Origin: Odiellus spinosus | Taxonomy: Eukaryota; Arthropoda; Arachnida; Opiliones; Phalangiidae | NCBI GenBank assembly: GCA_963920705.1 | Contig: OY987240.1 | Location: 5,193,426 to 5,257,425, forward strand | Reading direction: 5' to 3' | Length of the DNA: 64,000 bases | Part shown: piece by piece, positions 51,572 to 62,600 of the stretch | Position numbering within the stretch: position 1 is the first letter of the stretch | Layout of the letters: each line of letters opens with the position of its first letter | The notes under the pieces: model-generated | Databases searched by the model: none | Seen by the model: the letters and a program-made list of their open reading frames with translations, nothing else | Told to the model about the DNA's origin: nothing | Translations under genes and position numbers: made by a program

Positions 51572-54194
51572 CAGTCGCGGACAAAAGTTTCGGGCCGTTT
51601 ATTTTCGGCCGCCATATTATTTGTATATATGCTAGCACGGTCAAGTAGGACTTTTTTGAGAGCTCTAAGACTCTTGTATAATATTCTATCAAAATTAATA
51701 TAATATTCATTCGTGAACAAAATTCGCGTGATAAAAAGTGGACTCCCGCGAAAATAACATAATGAGAAATGACCAAATAATTTCGGGAATTATATCAATC
51801 GACGCAGCTTTTCACTCTGCAAGCTAATTTACAAACAAATTTGATATCGGTTAAGAATTGAGAGAGTAGTGGTCAAAATAGTGGCCAGAATATTCGTATT
51901 TTATAAGCCTAATTGATAATAATAATTATTTGTTGCAACCCAAGTTCAAAGCAAAGAAGAATTGCGATATAACAAGATGGTCATAAACGTGGAAAACTTT
52001 CGACTGATAGTTTGGCAAATGGTTCATACCTTTTTATACTGAATTATCAACATTTCTACTGTATTAGACTATCAATTGAAAACATTCACTTCACTATTTC
52101 CAAAACGATAGTATATGTAAACCGAGTAGAGTAGAAGGCTTTTAACCAACCGTTCACCCTATAGGCCCGACAGCAGACTTTCTAGCCTTCTGTCTGGTCA
52201 ATAAGTTTAAAGGGTAAATGAAAACTGCTATATCACTTTCTTGATTTTATGTTTTTCTGAATCTACGTTATCGAAAACCTCCTACATATGATAGAAAAGG
52301 TTTTAAAAATCGGACTTAGTTGTCTGCTACAAAAAAGCATGGAGCCCCTGTGTTTCAATTACCGAGGTAGGTATCCGACCAATAGGGTAGTTTAAACAAC
52401 GTGACCCCAGAGAAACCATATATATCATATATATAATCAGGCTAAATACCTTTGATAGCGAAATATCTGCTCGAAATTGTCTTTTCCTTTATTTAAAAAG
52501 CATTATTTCATCTAATAAAATTTATTTAAGTCGCAACGCCCGCTTAAGCGTAGTAAAAATGTATAATCTCTTAAAATTGCTAAGCTTGTAAATGAATTTC
52601 AAACTCACGCGCCATCTAGGAGGCTATGGTAATATAAACTATACTATACACGAGCACGCGGGATTTCGCGAGAGCGCCTATTGGTTCGATACCTACCTCG
52701 GAAATTGAAACACAGGGGCTCCGTGCTTTTTTGTAGCAGGCAACTAAGTCCGATCTTTAAAACCTTTTTTATCATATTTAGGAGATGCTTAAAAATAAGA
52801 GTTGATATTTTTCTTAGGTTTTCGATAACGTAGATTCAGAAAAACGTAAAATCAAGAAAGTGATGTAGCAGTTTTCATTTAACCTTTAATGATGGTCTAA
52901 AGCTTAGTTTCCACTAGCGGGCGTAACGGCGCGTAAGTGCCTACGCGCGACAAAAAGCGTCAAATTTTGGCGCGTTGCGATACGATATGGCGCTTTACAC
53001 CCCGCGTATTCAAATTTCTAAATTTGACGCTGCGTAATTTTATCGCGAACAGTTTCGCTCGAAAGTAGAACCTTAATAACGTGTCAAAGCGAGACCCGAC
53101 ACAAATATAATTTAATATTATCTTTTAAAGTAAGTGTATGCCTAGTAATTAATTAAATAAATTTTCAGTTTCACTCGCCATCCTTTATAAGATTCCAGTA
53201 GCTTTATCTAGAGGGCGATATAATCTGCTCGATACCAGTACAGGTATTACCACCAATTTCCCGGCAAAATGTCCGAAAAGTTTTTATTCTAACCATATTT
53301 TCGCAAAAAGATATTTTACTTACAAACCTAAAACGGCTCTAATCGTCACCCTCGCGTATTTCTTGAACCAAATTTGCGTAGTAACTAGCTCTGTTGACTT
53401 CGCTTTTGAAACATTCCCCTAATCCAAAAAGATTTTCGGTACTTGTTTAATTTTTTTCGGAGTTTATTCGATACTAAAAATTCTAATCCCAAAGTTATTA
53501 CGTTCTAAATTAGTAATCGCGATAGTCCCTATGCCTATTTTTGTTTTCAAAATAGCCTTAGTGAAATACTTTCAGGCTTTTAAAATTTCCCGCCAAAATG
53601 ACGCGTAAAAATAATTTTAGTGGAAATCGCTGTACGCTTCGCGTAAAAAGTTAACGACGTAAATTTGACGCTTTTTAACGCGCGTATACTTTTGCGCGCG
53701 CTAGTGGAAACCAAGCTTTAGACGTCGAATTTCGCCAATTCCCGCTACTCGGTTTACATATACTATCGTTTTGGAAATGGTTTTCAGCATCTTGTTATAG
53801 CACAATTCTTCTTTGCTTTGAACTTGGGTTGCAACAAATAATTATTATTATCAATTAGGCTTATAAAATACGAATATTCTGGCCACTATTTTGACCACTC
53901 TTCTCTCAATGCTTAACCGATATCAAATTTGTTTGTAAATTAGCTTGCAGAGTGAAAAGCTGGGTCGATTGATATAATTCCCGAAATTATTTGGTCATTT
54001 CTCATTATGTTATTTTTCCGGGGGTCCACTTTTTATCACGCGAATTTCGTTCACGAATGAATATTATATTTATTTTGATAGAATATTAAAAAGAGTTTTG
54101 AAGCTCTCAAAAAAGTTCTACTTGACCGTGCTAGCATATATTCAAATAATATGGCGGCCGAAACTAAACGGCCCGAAACTTTTGTCCGCGACTG
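51572..54194. mobile_element. Foldback element with about 0.7-0.8-kb inverted arms, nested in the mariner
   Basis: The ends CAGTCGCGGACAAAAGTTT and its reverse complement are flanked by TA (51570-51571, 54195-54196). Inverted similarity continues through 51572-52400 versus 52670-54194 (excluding the MITE 52900-53718), with a unique loop of about 270 bp at 52400-52670. No ORF. The TA duplication and TIR type suggest mobilisation by a Tc1/mariner-like transposase. The insertion lies 8 bp upstream of the mariner transposase ATG. Confidence 0.85.
52900..53718. mobile_element. 819-bp MITE in the right arm of the foldback element
   Basis: The termini AAGCTTAGTTTCCACTAGCG and (reverse) AAGCTTGGTTTCCACTAGCG form an imperfect 20-bp TIR, flanked by TA (52898-52899 and 53719-53720). 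GC-rich CGCG-containing subterminal regions flank an AT-rich core. No transposase. Superfamily uncertain. Confidence 0.8.
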
Positions 54195-54217
54195 TACGTT
54201 ACCTTTTCCACCCTGTA

Positions 54218-54727
54218 TAGTTGACCTTTCGAAGCATCTTTTTTCCCCTTATATTGCCTGCCAAAGAGGTTTTTCAGATGCTTCGAAAACTAAAGATTTA
54301 TTACTACTAAAGTAAAAGTTTTGGGTAGCCTTTGTAGGAAAGAGAAAATTGTCGTATTCCCGCTATAGCATAAAAGGGGCCGCGCGCTTATAGGAAACGC
54401 TCCATGCTAACATGCTAATGGCATCTTTGGGCGATCGGTGCGCGGTACCCCTGGGTCAAAGATAACAGCTTTAACGAATTCGTAGAATTCAAAATAATAA
54501 AAAAGAAGAGGAGCTTTCCAGAAGAAAGACAGTTACAGTTTTTAGCGGCAACCCATAAGGTTAGAAAATCTAGCTCTCCAGATGAGAGAAAATATTATCC
54601 AGTTTGATATTAAGAGAAACCAGAAGTTTCAAATAAAGAACAGTTTTACCAGGCAGAACATGTGTGGTGTACCTTATTTTAATAAGTTACACAATTTCGG
54701 AGTTGGGAAGAAAAGAATTAATTTAAG
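54218..54727. other. Spacer with a short hairpin
   Basis: TTTCGAAGCATCT near 54227 and AGATGCTTCGAAA near 54278 form a perfect inverted pair with a loop of about 40 bp. The remainder has no recognisable coding content. Confidence 0.5.
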
Positions 54728-55435
54728 TTGATTAAAGTCGAGCACAGAAGGCTCGCACCGCTAAGTAACTCGCAACACGATGATTTGTATAAAACTATGC
54801 CAAGATCAACTGAACAAGTTTTCGGAAGAAAAGTAACTGTCATTATAGATTCCTTTGAAGTATTTACTGAAAAACCTTCAAACTTGTTAGCTAGAGGTCA
54901 GCTTTGGTCGCAATATAAACATCATCATACAGTTAAATTTTTAATCGGTATTACACCGCAATGTTCAGTATCTTTCCTTTCGGAAGCTTGGGGTGTTAGA
55001 GGATCTGATAAACATATTACGGAGAATTGTGGATTGTTAGATAAGCTTTTACCCGGAGATATGATACTAGCAGATAGGGGATTTAACATAGCAGATTCAG
55101 TTGGGTTTCATTGCGCCGAAGTTAAATTACCAGCATTCAAAAAGGGCAAAAATCAGTTATCTCCATATGAAACTGAAGATACGCGTAAAATAGCTAGTTT
55201 ACGGATTAACGTTTGTTGTAATAATAGACTAAAAAATATGAAACGAATAGACCAAATTGATAAGATCTCAATCGTTACAAAGTGCACCTTAAGGGGGAGA
55301 GATAAAGGGGAAGCTTATCAATACACATATATAAAAGGACACCTGTGCCCGTATTCTGCAAATTTCCTTCCCCCAAATACGGCCCCACCTCTTCTCCTAA
55401 ACTCTCTGATTCGTGAACCTTCAGGAAGTGCGTAA
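54728..55435 (+). pseudogene. DDE_Tnp_4-type (ISL2EU/IS4EU-like) transposase catalytic part
   Basis: A frame of 235 codons with DDLYKTMP, first acidic VTVIIDSFEVFTEKPSNLLAR, YKHHHTVKFLIGITPQ, SDKHITENCGLLDKLLPGD and second acidic MILADRGFNI, then EVKLPAFKKGKNQLS. The expected downstream E-bearing helix (after RIASLRI) is replaced by unrelated sequence, so the catalytic triad is incomplete. It probably belongs with the remnant ending at 49223, about 5 kb upstream, the two having been driven apart by insertions. Confidence 0.8.
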
Positions 55436-56036
55436 TTGACATAGGATTCCTAATTGGTGGTGACGTATTCTTATGGCCCTCCCGCCACCCATGGTTTGTA
55501 ATGTCGAAACATGTTGTACGCATGTACCAAAAGTAGTTCATTTCAATTTTATGGATTTTCTTGCCTTTTATACCCAAAAAGCGGTTTAAATTTTACATAA
55601 CCGTCGGAGGTCGGTGCAAGAATTTCGCAGAGTCTCTAGATCCTTTCAGTTCAGTTCTAGTATGACTTGACATTGGGGTCAATGATCTTACAATAAGTTC
55701 ACTTTCACTTCAACGTGTAGTCCGAGCGGGATAGAATTTTATGTTTCCGTCTTATGGTCGAACGTTGCACCGCTGAAATAAATCTAAAATTTTGTTAAAA
55801 GAGCATGTAAGTACTTTTATTATGTCTTGAATAGAATCAATAAATAAGAAGTATTCGTTGTTTGGGAAGGAAGACGGTTGGCCGATCTCACAGCCAGCTA
55901 TAACCCGTACATAGGTAAATACTAAATAGGCGTAATGGGGGTCGTCACCGGTCGGACCGCCGTCGTCTGCTCTTTATAGACAATTTGTATGTAGTTCAGT
56001 AAAAATTTTCATTTATTGTATTGCGGACCTTCAAGA
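55436..56036 (+). promoter_or_regulatory. Upstream region of the Myb/SANT-like ORF, no gene seen
   Basis: About 600 bp with no convincing ORF. It leads to the ATG at 56037 and would hold the promoter/5' UTR of that ORF. I cannot point to a specific motif. Confidence 0.3.
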
Positions 56037-56043
56037 ATGGGCC

Positions 56044-56553
56044 TGTTGATTTTACGCGATAAAACTGTATAATTTAGAGCTAAAATTGTTTATTTGAGTT
56101 TGAGACTATCCCTTGAAGAATAATTGTGAGATTAGCCCTTTAGTTTATTTCCAAATTTCTGTGCTGGTCCGAGCGATGAGAAAAGCGAGAGTGGGAACAA
56201 ATTCTCGGAATTGAGAACTATAGAAATTGGCCGCGTCCGAAAAAACCCGTTCGTTCCCCCTCTCTCGATTTCCAGCGCTCACACCCATTTTCTTTGAATG
56301 GTAAGCATGTAGAGGTAGAGAAAAAATAGAGCAGCCTAAGGTCCGAAGCGTGTAGTCGCAAAATCTTTGTTCCCTCAAAAATGTAAAATGTTCAATAAAA
56401 AGTTTGTTAATGTTATTACTTAAATCCGTCGTTTTAATTACACACACCAATAAGAACCCTTTAGTTTTTCAGTCGGTTAAAGGCGTTTTAAAGAAAGGAG
56501 CTCTCCCAAGCTAAATTAGAAAAATCCCGATCCGAGTTTCAAGGGAAACTACA
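56044..56553 (+). repeat. 5' LTR of the BEL element
   Basis: 510 bp, TGTTGATT...AAACTACA. It contains CAATAAA near 56392, a possible polyadenylation signal. The minus-strand 101-codon ORF inside it is not considered real. Confidence 0.95.
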
Positions 56554-56556
56554 CTT

Positions 56557-56574
56557 TGGTGCCCGAAAACCCGA
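56557..56574 (+). promoter_or_regulatory. Primer-binding site of the BEL element
   Basis: TGGTGCCCGAAAACCCGA starts three bases after the LTR. Position and leading TGG fit a tRNA primer site. Confidence 0.7.
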
Positions 56575-56640
56575 GGACTATAGAACAACAGAATATTCAG
56601 AATTGGTGTGAACTTTAATACGAGACTCCGAAAGTAAAAC

Positions 56641-59600
56641 ATGGCAGATGACGAATTAAACAAGCTGAGGACTATCCGAACCGTTGCGAGAAGTAATACT
56701 ACAGCGAATATCACAGCGTTAGAAGCGTTGCTGAAAACCGAGAAAGCCGACGACATATCAGATCAACTATCCCTGCTATTGTTAAAAAAGGAACAACTAC
56801 GAAAACTAGACGAACAAATTACCGAATTATTACCCGACGACGAAGACGAAATCAAAAAGGAGTTTAAAGGAAGAATCTACGATGACAAAATTCACATCGC
56901 CGAAAGAAAAACCGAAAGAAGACTTCGCCTGATAGGAGCCGCCAGCATCACTAGTGGAACCCAGCCAAACGTCGTTGCTACAGCTGGGACTTACACCCGA
57001 AAAGAGTCCAGACTACCCATCTTAGAACTTCACAAATTCAAGGGAGAATACACTAAATGGCCCGGATTTTGGTCGCAATTCAAGTCAACAATTCACGACC
57101 GAGAAGGTTTAAGACAGGTAGAAAAATTCCGATATTTATTGTCATATCTTCAGGGGGAAGCGTTAGAGTTATTAGAGGGTTTTGAAGAATCAGACCAAAA
57201 CTATGATGCAGCTATTCAATTGTTAGAAGAAAGGTACGGTCAAACTCATTTAGTAATTAATCAATTAATGAACAAAATAAGAAAATTAAGCAAAGTAGAG
57301 GACTCTAAAGACATTTTTGCATTAAGAAAATTTTATAATTCTATAGAAACTAATTTAAGAAGCTTGCAATCGTTAGGAGTTGACACTACCGCTAATAGCG
57401 TAACATTGTGCCCGATTATTATTGCATGCTTGCCAGATGAAATTAGGTTAAGATATAGTATGAATTGTAATGAGAATAAGGAGTTTGATTTGGACGAGTT
57501 GGTACGTTTTGTTAAACGCGAGGTAGAAGGCCGTGAAACGTGCGCGATTCTGAAGGGTGAAGAGATAAAACCCCGAGTTTTTCCGTCACGTGATACGAGA
57601 GATAGAAGAACCGCGAGATTCGAACCTCGTCATAGCACACCGTCATCCGTTACCGCCGCCGCATTAAACACTAACGTCACCACGCAGATAATTTACTGTA
57701 TATTTTGCAAATCAGAAAACCACGCGACTATAACCTGCCGTAGCTACACATTAGAAGAGAAGGGAAAGCTTCTGAGAAGCATGGACAGATGTTTCGTATG
57801 CACGCGTACCCTACACAAGGCTTCAGCGTGCCCCGCAAAAACCCGAAAATGTCAGATTTGTCAAGGTTTCAGACACAGCGCCGCTCTCTGCGAGAAAAAT
57901 ACCGCTCACAAGCCCGAGAAATCGCCGATCGAAGCCACCGCCTCCGAGGCCGTTGCTCCCGACAACAAGAGAGAAAATCCGAGATCCGAATCCACCGAAC
58001 CGAAGTCCGTCGTTTCAGCGATGGTTAGCTGCCGTAAAGAAGTCCTGCTGGGTACCGCGATGGCCAAGGCGAGAAGCCCCGATAATCCGAAAAAAGAAGA
58101 AGTAATTAGATGCATTTTAGATAATGGCAGTCCTGTCACATTTATTAAAGAAGAAATATCCCGAATGCTAAATTTACCGATAGTTGATACAAAAATGGTT
58201 ACGACAGAAAATTTCGCCAATGAATCGCCGATGACAATCCCAAGAAATACCGTTCGCCTAACCATAGAAAACCAGAGAGATCCGAGGAGAAAAATAGAAA
58301 TAACGGCAATAGAAGTGCCGTATTTATGTAAAACCGCAACTTTGGTCGACTGTTTCGAAGTTGAAAACTTCGCCAGACAAAAGGGACTGAAGTTAGCAGA
58401 CGAACCTACCGCAGACACGCCCACCGTAACTAGCATCGGAATTCTGATCGGGTTAGACCATTACTATGAAGTTGTAAGCGACCGAATGCTAACCATAAAT
58501 GGACCGTTGAAAGCTATCGATACCATTTTGGGATGGGCCATTCAGGGTCCCATCGAGAAGAAAGCATTATCTGTCAATCAAGCCGGAGTAGTTTGCATGA
58601 AAGTTGGAGTGGAATACGCCGAAATAAATAAAACTCTGAGATCCTTCTGGGAGATTGAATCACTTGGGATTCAAGATAAACCGGAGAAAAAGTTAAGCGG
58701 AGAAGCCGTCTTAGAGGAGTTCAAAAGAGAAACCACATTCAAGGATGGGAGATACCACGTTAAATTTCCGTGGCTCGTACCAAAAAGCCAACTTCCTAAT
58801 AACTTTCAAATAGCGGAGACCAGGATGAAGGGTCTTATGAGGTCATTCAAAAGGGATCCAGTCTTATATTTCGACTACAAAGCTATAATCGAAGATCAAT
58901 TGCAGAAAGGCATAGCTTTAGAAGTAGAAGAGCGCGAACTAAAGATCAATGGAAGCTATTACATACCGCATCAGCCCGTAAAAAGAGAATCGAGTTCTAC
59001 AACGAAGCTGAGAATAGTTTTCGACGCTTCCTCCCACGCGAAGGGCAAGCCATCTCTCAACACGTGTCTAGCAAGTGGGCCGAACTTGAATCCGAACCTG
59101 CTAGACCTCCTTATCCGCTTCAGAAGCCATAAGGTAGCTATCATGGCCGACATTGAGAAGGCCTTTCTTCAGGTCGCTCTAGCAGAAGATGAAAGAGACT
59201 TTGTACGTTTTCTATGGGTAAAGGAAAATGAAGGTCGAATTGAGGAAGACCAGTTCAAGGTCTTGAAGATGGCCAGAGTCGCCTTTGGCGTCACCACTTC
59301 ACCATTCTTACTGTCAGCCACAATCCGACTTCACGCCGAAAAGTACACAGAGACCGAACCTGAAGCTGTAAAATGCATTAACGAAGAACTATACGTTGAT
59401 GACCTATTAAGTGGAGCCTCGAGTGACGAGAAGGCGTACGCCAAGTCAGTCAAGGTTACGGAAATTTTAAAGGGTGCCAACATGAATCTTCGTAAGTGGA
59501 AGACAAATTCTCCGACGCTGAGAGAAAGATGGGCGCGAGAAGGAGGAGACTCAGATGAGAAGGAAATCCGATTCGAAGGGGAAAGCAGCACCGAAAATCA

Positions 59601-62034
59601 GAAGATCCTAGGATTATTGTGGGTACCGACAACGGACACGTTTTCGTTTGATTTGACTAAGATATCCAACTCCGTAAACGAAACCAAAGGAACGAAGCGT
59701 CAAATATTAGGAGCCGTTGCCCAGATCTTCGACCCGTTGGGAATGCTTACTCCCTATACCATTAGAGCCAAAATGATGTTACAGTCCCTATGGCAAGAGA
59801 AAACACTCTGGGATGAAGACCTTCCAGAAGCTATTACTGACCAGTACAATCAATGGAAATCCGAAATGCCCGACATCCGAAATATACACCTGAAAAGATG
59901 TTACTATAGCGAAAGGGCAGACGTAGTTCACAGTGAACTTCATGGGTTCTGCGACGCTAGTCTAAAGGCGTTCGCCGCCGTTATCTACATGCGATATGTA
60001 ACCGCATCCAATGAAAGCTACACATCGTTTGTCACCTCCAAAGCAAGAGTCGCACCGCTCAACAAGGAGTTAAGTCTGCCTCGCCTAGAACTGATGGGGT
60101 GCTACCTTTTAGCACGCCTTGCGGCAACAGTAAGAGAAGCGCTAAGTGAAGACAACTTGCCTATTTACTTGTGGACTGACTCAACCATTGCCTTACATTG
60201 GGTAAGAGGAGACGAAAAGGAATGGGCGCCATTTGTTCAAAACCGAGTAAAGGAGATCCAAGCTCTGGTCAGTCCGAAATCATGGGGTCACTGCCCGGGC
60301 ATCATTAACCCGGCCGATATCCCGACCCGGGGGTCGAGGGCAAACGAGCTAGCCACCAACCAAATGTGGTGGGAAGGAGCGCCATTCCTCAAGGAACCTG
60401 AATCAAATTGGCCAAGCATCAATCTGAATACTCAGACCATTGATCAGGGAGAAATCACAAGGGAGAGAAGGAAAACAGTACTGGTGGTAACTTGCAAGGA
60501 GGTAGAAAAGAAAGGCTTGTCTGAAATAATAGATATGGCCAGGCACAATTCTTTGAAAAAATTATGCCGTATTACCACCTACGTCACAAGATTCGTTAAC
60601 CACAAAGTGAAGAGGCAACCGCTAAAAACTGGACCTATCACTGCCGAAGAGATTCGAGACACCGAGCTCGCCTGGATAAGGTGTAGCCAGAAACAGGATT
60701 TTAATGAAGAGATTGAGGCAATCCAACTCGTTAAAGCTGTTAAGAAAAGCTCTAGCATAGCTACCCTAAATCCGCTTCTGAATCAAGACGGAATTTTTGT
60801 AGTAGGAGGTCGTTTAGAAGAAGCGAACCTCAATCCAGACGAAAAACATCCAGCTATTTTGAAGAAAAGTTCCAGATTATCTGAGCTAATTATTATCCGC
60901 AGTCACGCTGAAGTGTTCCATTCAGGAATACAGAGCACCTACACCCAATCCCGAGGTCGATACTGGATTATCGCCGGGAGGCAGCTGTCTAAGAAAGTAA
61001 TAAAGAGTTGTATGGTATGCCGAAGACAGCAAGCGAAGCCAGGAGCTGCGCCAATGGCTCAATTACCGAAGGAAAGAGTAGACCGAACTCGAGTCTTCCA
61101 AAACACCGGGGTAGATTTCTGCGGCCCATTGTATGTCAAAATCGCCGGAGAAACCGAAAAGTGCTATATATTACTTTGTACTTGCGCCGTAACAAGGGCA
61201 GTACATTTAGAACTGGTTCCGTTTCTTACAACACACGAATTCTTGCTAGCCTTAAGAAGGTTCTGCAGCCGTCGAGGATGTCCAAGCATTATCTTCTCCG
61301 ATAATGCAAAAACCTTCCAGCGAGGTGAAGAGGATCTGAAACTGATATGGGGCCATCTGAACAGCGATGAAGCCCGCGAATTCTATGGAGAAAAGGGAAT
61401 CCAATGGAGATTCATAACAGACCGCGCCAGCTGGGCCGGTGGTTGGTGGGAGAGGATGGTTCGAACGGTTAAGACCGCGCTCAGAAAGGTACTAGGACGA
61501 TCCAGCCTGTCCTATCAAGAATTGGAGACAGTAGTAGCAGAAACTGAAGCAATAACCAATTCCCGACCAATCACCTACGTCCACAGTGAAGTACGAGAAC
61601 CAATGCCGTTAACACCAGCTCACTTTTTAATTGGAGGGCGATTAACCAATTTACCGCCTCAACGTCCGAAAGAAGGAGAGTTACCTAAATCCCAACGGGA
61701 TTTCGAAAAGATGATTAAGTACCGCGAGTTTTTAATGGACAAAATTTGGCATCGCTTTAAAAATGAGTATGTCAAAGAGCTTAGATCCGCATATCACGCA
61801 CCGCTTCCCGACTACGAGTTGTCAATGAAAGTGGATGACGTAGTTATGGTTCATGGTGAGAAAACGCCAAGAAGCCTGTGGAAGCTTGGCAGAATCACGC
61901 ACACTTTCGTAGGCCGCGATGGCCAAATCCGTTCTTGTTCAGTACGCATGCCAAACGGCAACGTTATCAAGCGTCCTATCTCACTCCTTTATCCATTAGA
62001 GGTTAATAACGAAAGAGAGGTTACCGAAGATTAA
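56641..62034 (+). CDS. gag-pol polyprotein of the BEL/Pao element
   Basis: 1797 aa in one frame, as usual for BEL/Pao. Order: N-terminal coiled region; gag domain of the DUF1759 type (about 125-290, FKGEYTKWPGFWSQFK); zinc-knuckle region (about 353-420, CIFCKSENH and CFVCTRTLH and CQICQGFRH); protease (about 490, CILDNGSPVTFI); RT (ADIEKAFLQVAL about 835, catalytic YVDDLLSG about 917); RNase H (GFCDASLKAFAAVIY about 1101, WTDSTIALHW about 1177); integrase zinc domain (H-SGIQST to CMVCRRQQ, about 1425-1460) and core (D in GVDFCGPL, D in FSDNAKTF, E in WWERMVRTVK); C-terminal DUF5641-like domain. All catalytic residues are present. Start ATG 56641 lies 88 bp after the LTR. Confidence 0.95.
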   Translation: MADDELNKLRTIRTVARSNTTANITALEALLKTEKADDISDQLSLLLLKKEQLRKLDEQITELLPDDEDEIKKEFKGRIYDDKIHIAERKTERRLRLIGAASITSGTQPNVVATAGTYTRKESRLPILELHKFKGEYTKWPGFWSQFKSTIHDREGLRQVEKFRYLLSYLQGEALELLEGFEESDQNYDAAIQLLEERYGQTHLVINQLMNKIRKLSKVEDSKDIFALRKFYNSIETNLRSLQSLGVDTTANSVTLCPIIIACLPDEIRLRYSMNCNENKEFDLDELVRFVKREVEGRETCAILKGEEIKPRVFPSRDTRDRRTARFEPRHSTPSSVTAAALNTNVTTQIIYCIFCKSENHATITCRSYTLEEKGKLLRSMDRCFVCTRTLHKASACPAKTRKCQICQGFRHSAALCEKNTAHKPEKSPIEATASEAVAPDNKRENPRSESTEPKSVVSAMVSCRKEVLLGTAMAKARSPDNPKKEEVIRCILDNGSPVTFIKEEISRMLNLPIVDTKMVTTENFANESPMTIPRNTVRLTIENQRDPRRKIEITAIEVPYLCKTATLVDCFEVENFARQKGLKLADEPTADTPTVTSIGILIGLDHYYEVVSDRMLTINGPLKAIDTILGWAIQGPIEKKALSVNQAGVVCMKVGVEYAEINKTLRSFWEIESLGIQDKPEKKLSGEAVLEEFKRETTFKDGRYHVKFPWLVPKSQLPNNFQIAETRMKGLMRSFKRDPVLYFDYKAIIEDQLQKGIALEVEERELKINGSYYIPHQPVKRESSSTTKLRIVFDASSHAKGKPSLNTCLASGPNLNPNLLDLLIRFRSHKVAIMADIEKAFLQVALAEDERDFVRFLWVKENEGRIEEDQFKVLKMARVAFGVTTSPFLLSATIRLHAEKYTETEPEAVKCINEELYVDDLLSGASSDEKAYAKSVKVTEILKGANMNLRKWKTNSPTLRERWAREGGDSDEKEIRFEGESSTENQKILGLLWVPTTDTFSFDLTKISNSVNETKGTKRQILGAVAQIFDPLGMLTPYTIRAKMMLQSLWQEKTLWDEDLPEAITDQYNQWKSEMPDIRNIHLKRCYYSERADVVHSELHGFCDASLKAFAAVIYMRYVTASNESYTSFVTSKARVAPLNKELSLPRLELMGCYLLARLAATVREALSEDNLPIYLWTDSTIALHWVRGDEKEWAPFVQNRVKEIQALVSPKSWGHCPGIINPADIPTRGSRANELATNQMWWEGAPFLKEPESNWPSINLNTQTIDQGEITRERRKTVLVVTCKEVEKKGLSEIIDMARHNSLKKLCRITTYVTRFVNHKVKRQPLKTGPITAEEIRDTELAWIRCSQKQDFNEEIEAIQLVKAVKKSSSIATLNPLLNQDGIFVVGGRLEEANLNPDEKHPAILKKSSRLSELIIIRSHAEVFHSGIQSTYTQSRGRYWIIAGRQLSKKVIKSCMVCRRQQAKPGAAPMAQLPKERVDRTRVFQNTGVDFCGPLYVKIAGETEKCYILLCTCAVTRAVHLELVPFLTTHEFLLALRRFCSRRGCPSIIFSDNAKTFQRGEEDLKLIWGHLNSDEAREFYGEKGIQWRFITDRASWAGGWWERMVRTVKTALRKVLGRSSLSYQELETVVAETEAITNSRPITYVHSEVREPMPLTPAHFLIGGRLTNLPPQRPKEGELPKSQRDFEKMIKYREFLMDKIWHRFKNEYVKELRSAYHAPLPDYELSMKVDDVVMVHGEKTPRSLWKLGRITHTFVGRDGQIRSCSVRMPNGNVIKRPISLLYPLEVNNEREVTED

Positions 62035-62090
62035 TTGTACGCGAAAATTCAGATTATGAAAAATAACACTTGTATCATTTTTGGGGGGAG

Positions 62091-62600
62091 TGTTGATTTT
62101 ACGCGATAAAACTGTATAATTTAGAGCTAAAATTGTTTATTTGAGTTTGAGACTATCCCTTGAAGAATAATTGTGAGATTAGCCCTTTAGTTTATTTCCA
62201 AATTTCTGTGCTGGTCCGAGCGATGAGAAAAGCGAGAGTGGGAACAAATTCTCGGAATTGAGAACTATAGAAATTGGCCGCGTCCGAAAAAACCCGTTCG
62301 TTCCCCCTCTCTCGATTTCCAGCGCTCACACCCATTTTCTTTGAATGGTAAGCATGTAGAGGTAGAGAAAAAATAGAGCAGCCTAAGGTCCGAAGCGTGT
62401 AGTCGCAAAATCTTTGTTCCCTCAAAAATGTAAAATGTTCAATAAAAAGTTTGTTAATGTTATTACTTAAATCCGTCGTTTTAATTACACACACCAATAA
62501 GAACCCTTTAGTTTTTCAGTCGGTTAAAGGCGTTTTAAAGAAAGGAGCTCTCCCAAGCTAAATTAGAAAAATCCCGATCCGAGTTTCAAGGGAAACTACA
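62091..62600 (+). repeat. 3' LTR of the BEL element
   Basis: 510 bp, no difference from the 5' LTR seen by eye. It is preceded by the purine-rich TTGGGGGGAG (polypurine tract). Confidence 0.95.

Larger units (their letters stand above)
50251..54217 (-). mobile_element. DD41D-type mariner element carrying nested insertions
   Basis: The ends TACAGGGTGGAAAAG and CTTTTCCACCCTGTA form a perfect 15-bp TIR flanked by TA. Without the nested foldback element (51572-54194) it would be about 1.34 kb, a normal mariner size. The transposase lies on the minus strand with its ATG only some 30 bp from the right TIR. Confidence 0.88.
56044..62600 (+). mobile_element. BEL/Pao LTR retrotransposon, apparently intact and young
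   Basis: Two 510-bp LTRs (56044-56553, 62091-62600) that look identical throughout flank one uninterrupted gag-pol ORF. The target duplication is GGGCC (56039-56043 and 62601-62605). Identical LTRs, an intact ORF and a perfect duplication point to very recent insertion. Confidence 0.95.

Noticed and set aside
56145..56450. 101-codon minus-strand ORF, repeated at 62192-62497
   Set aside because: It is inside the BEL LTR and duplicated only because the LTRs are identical.
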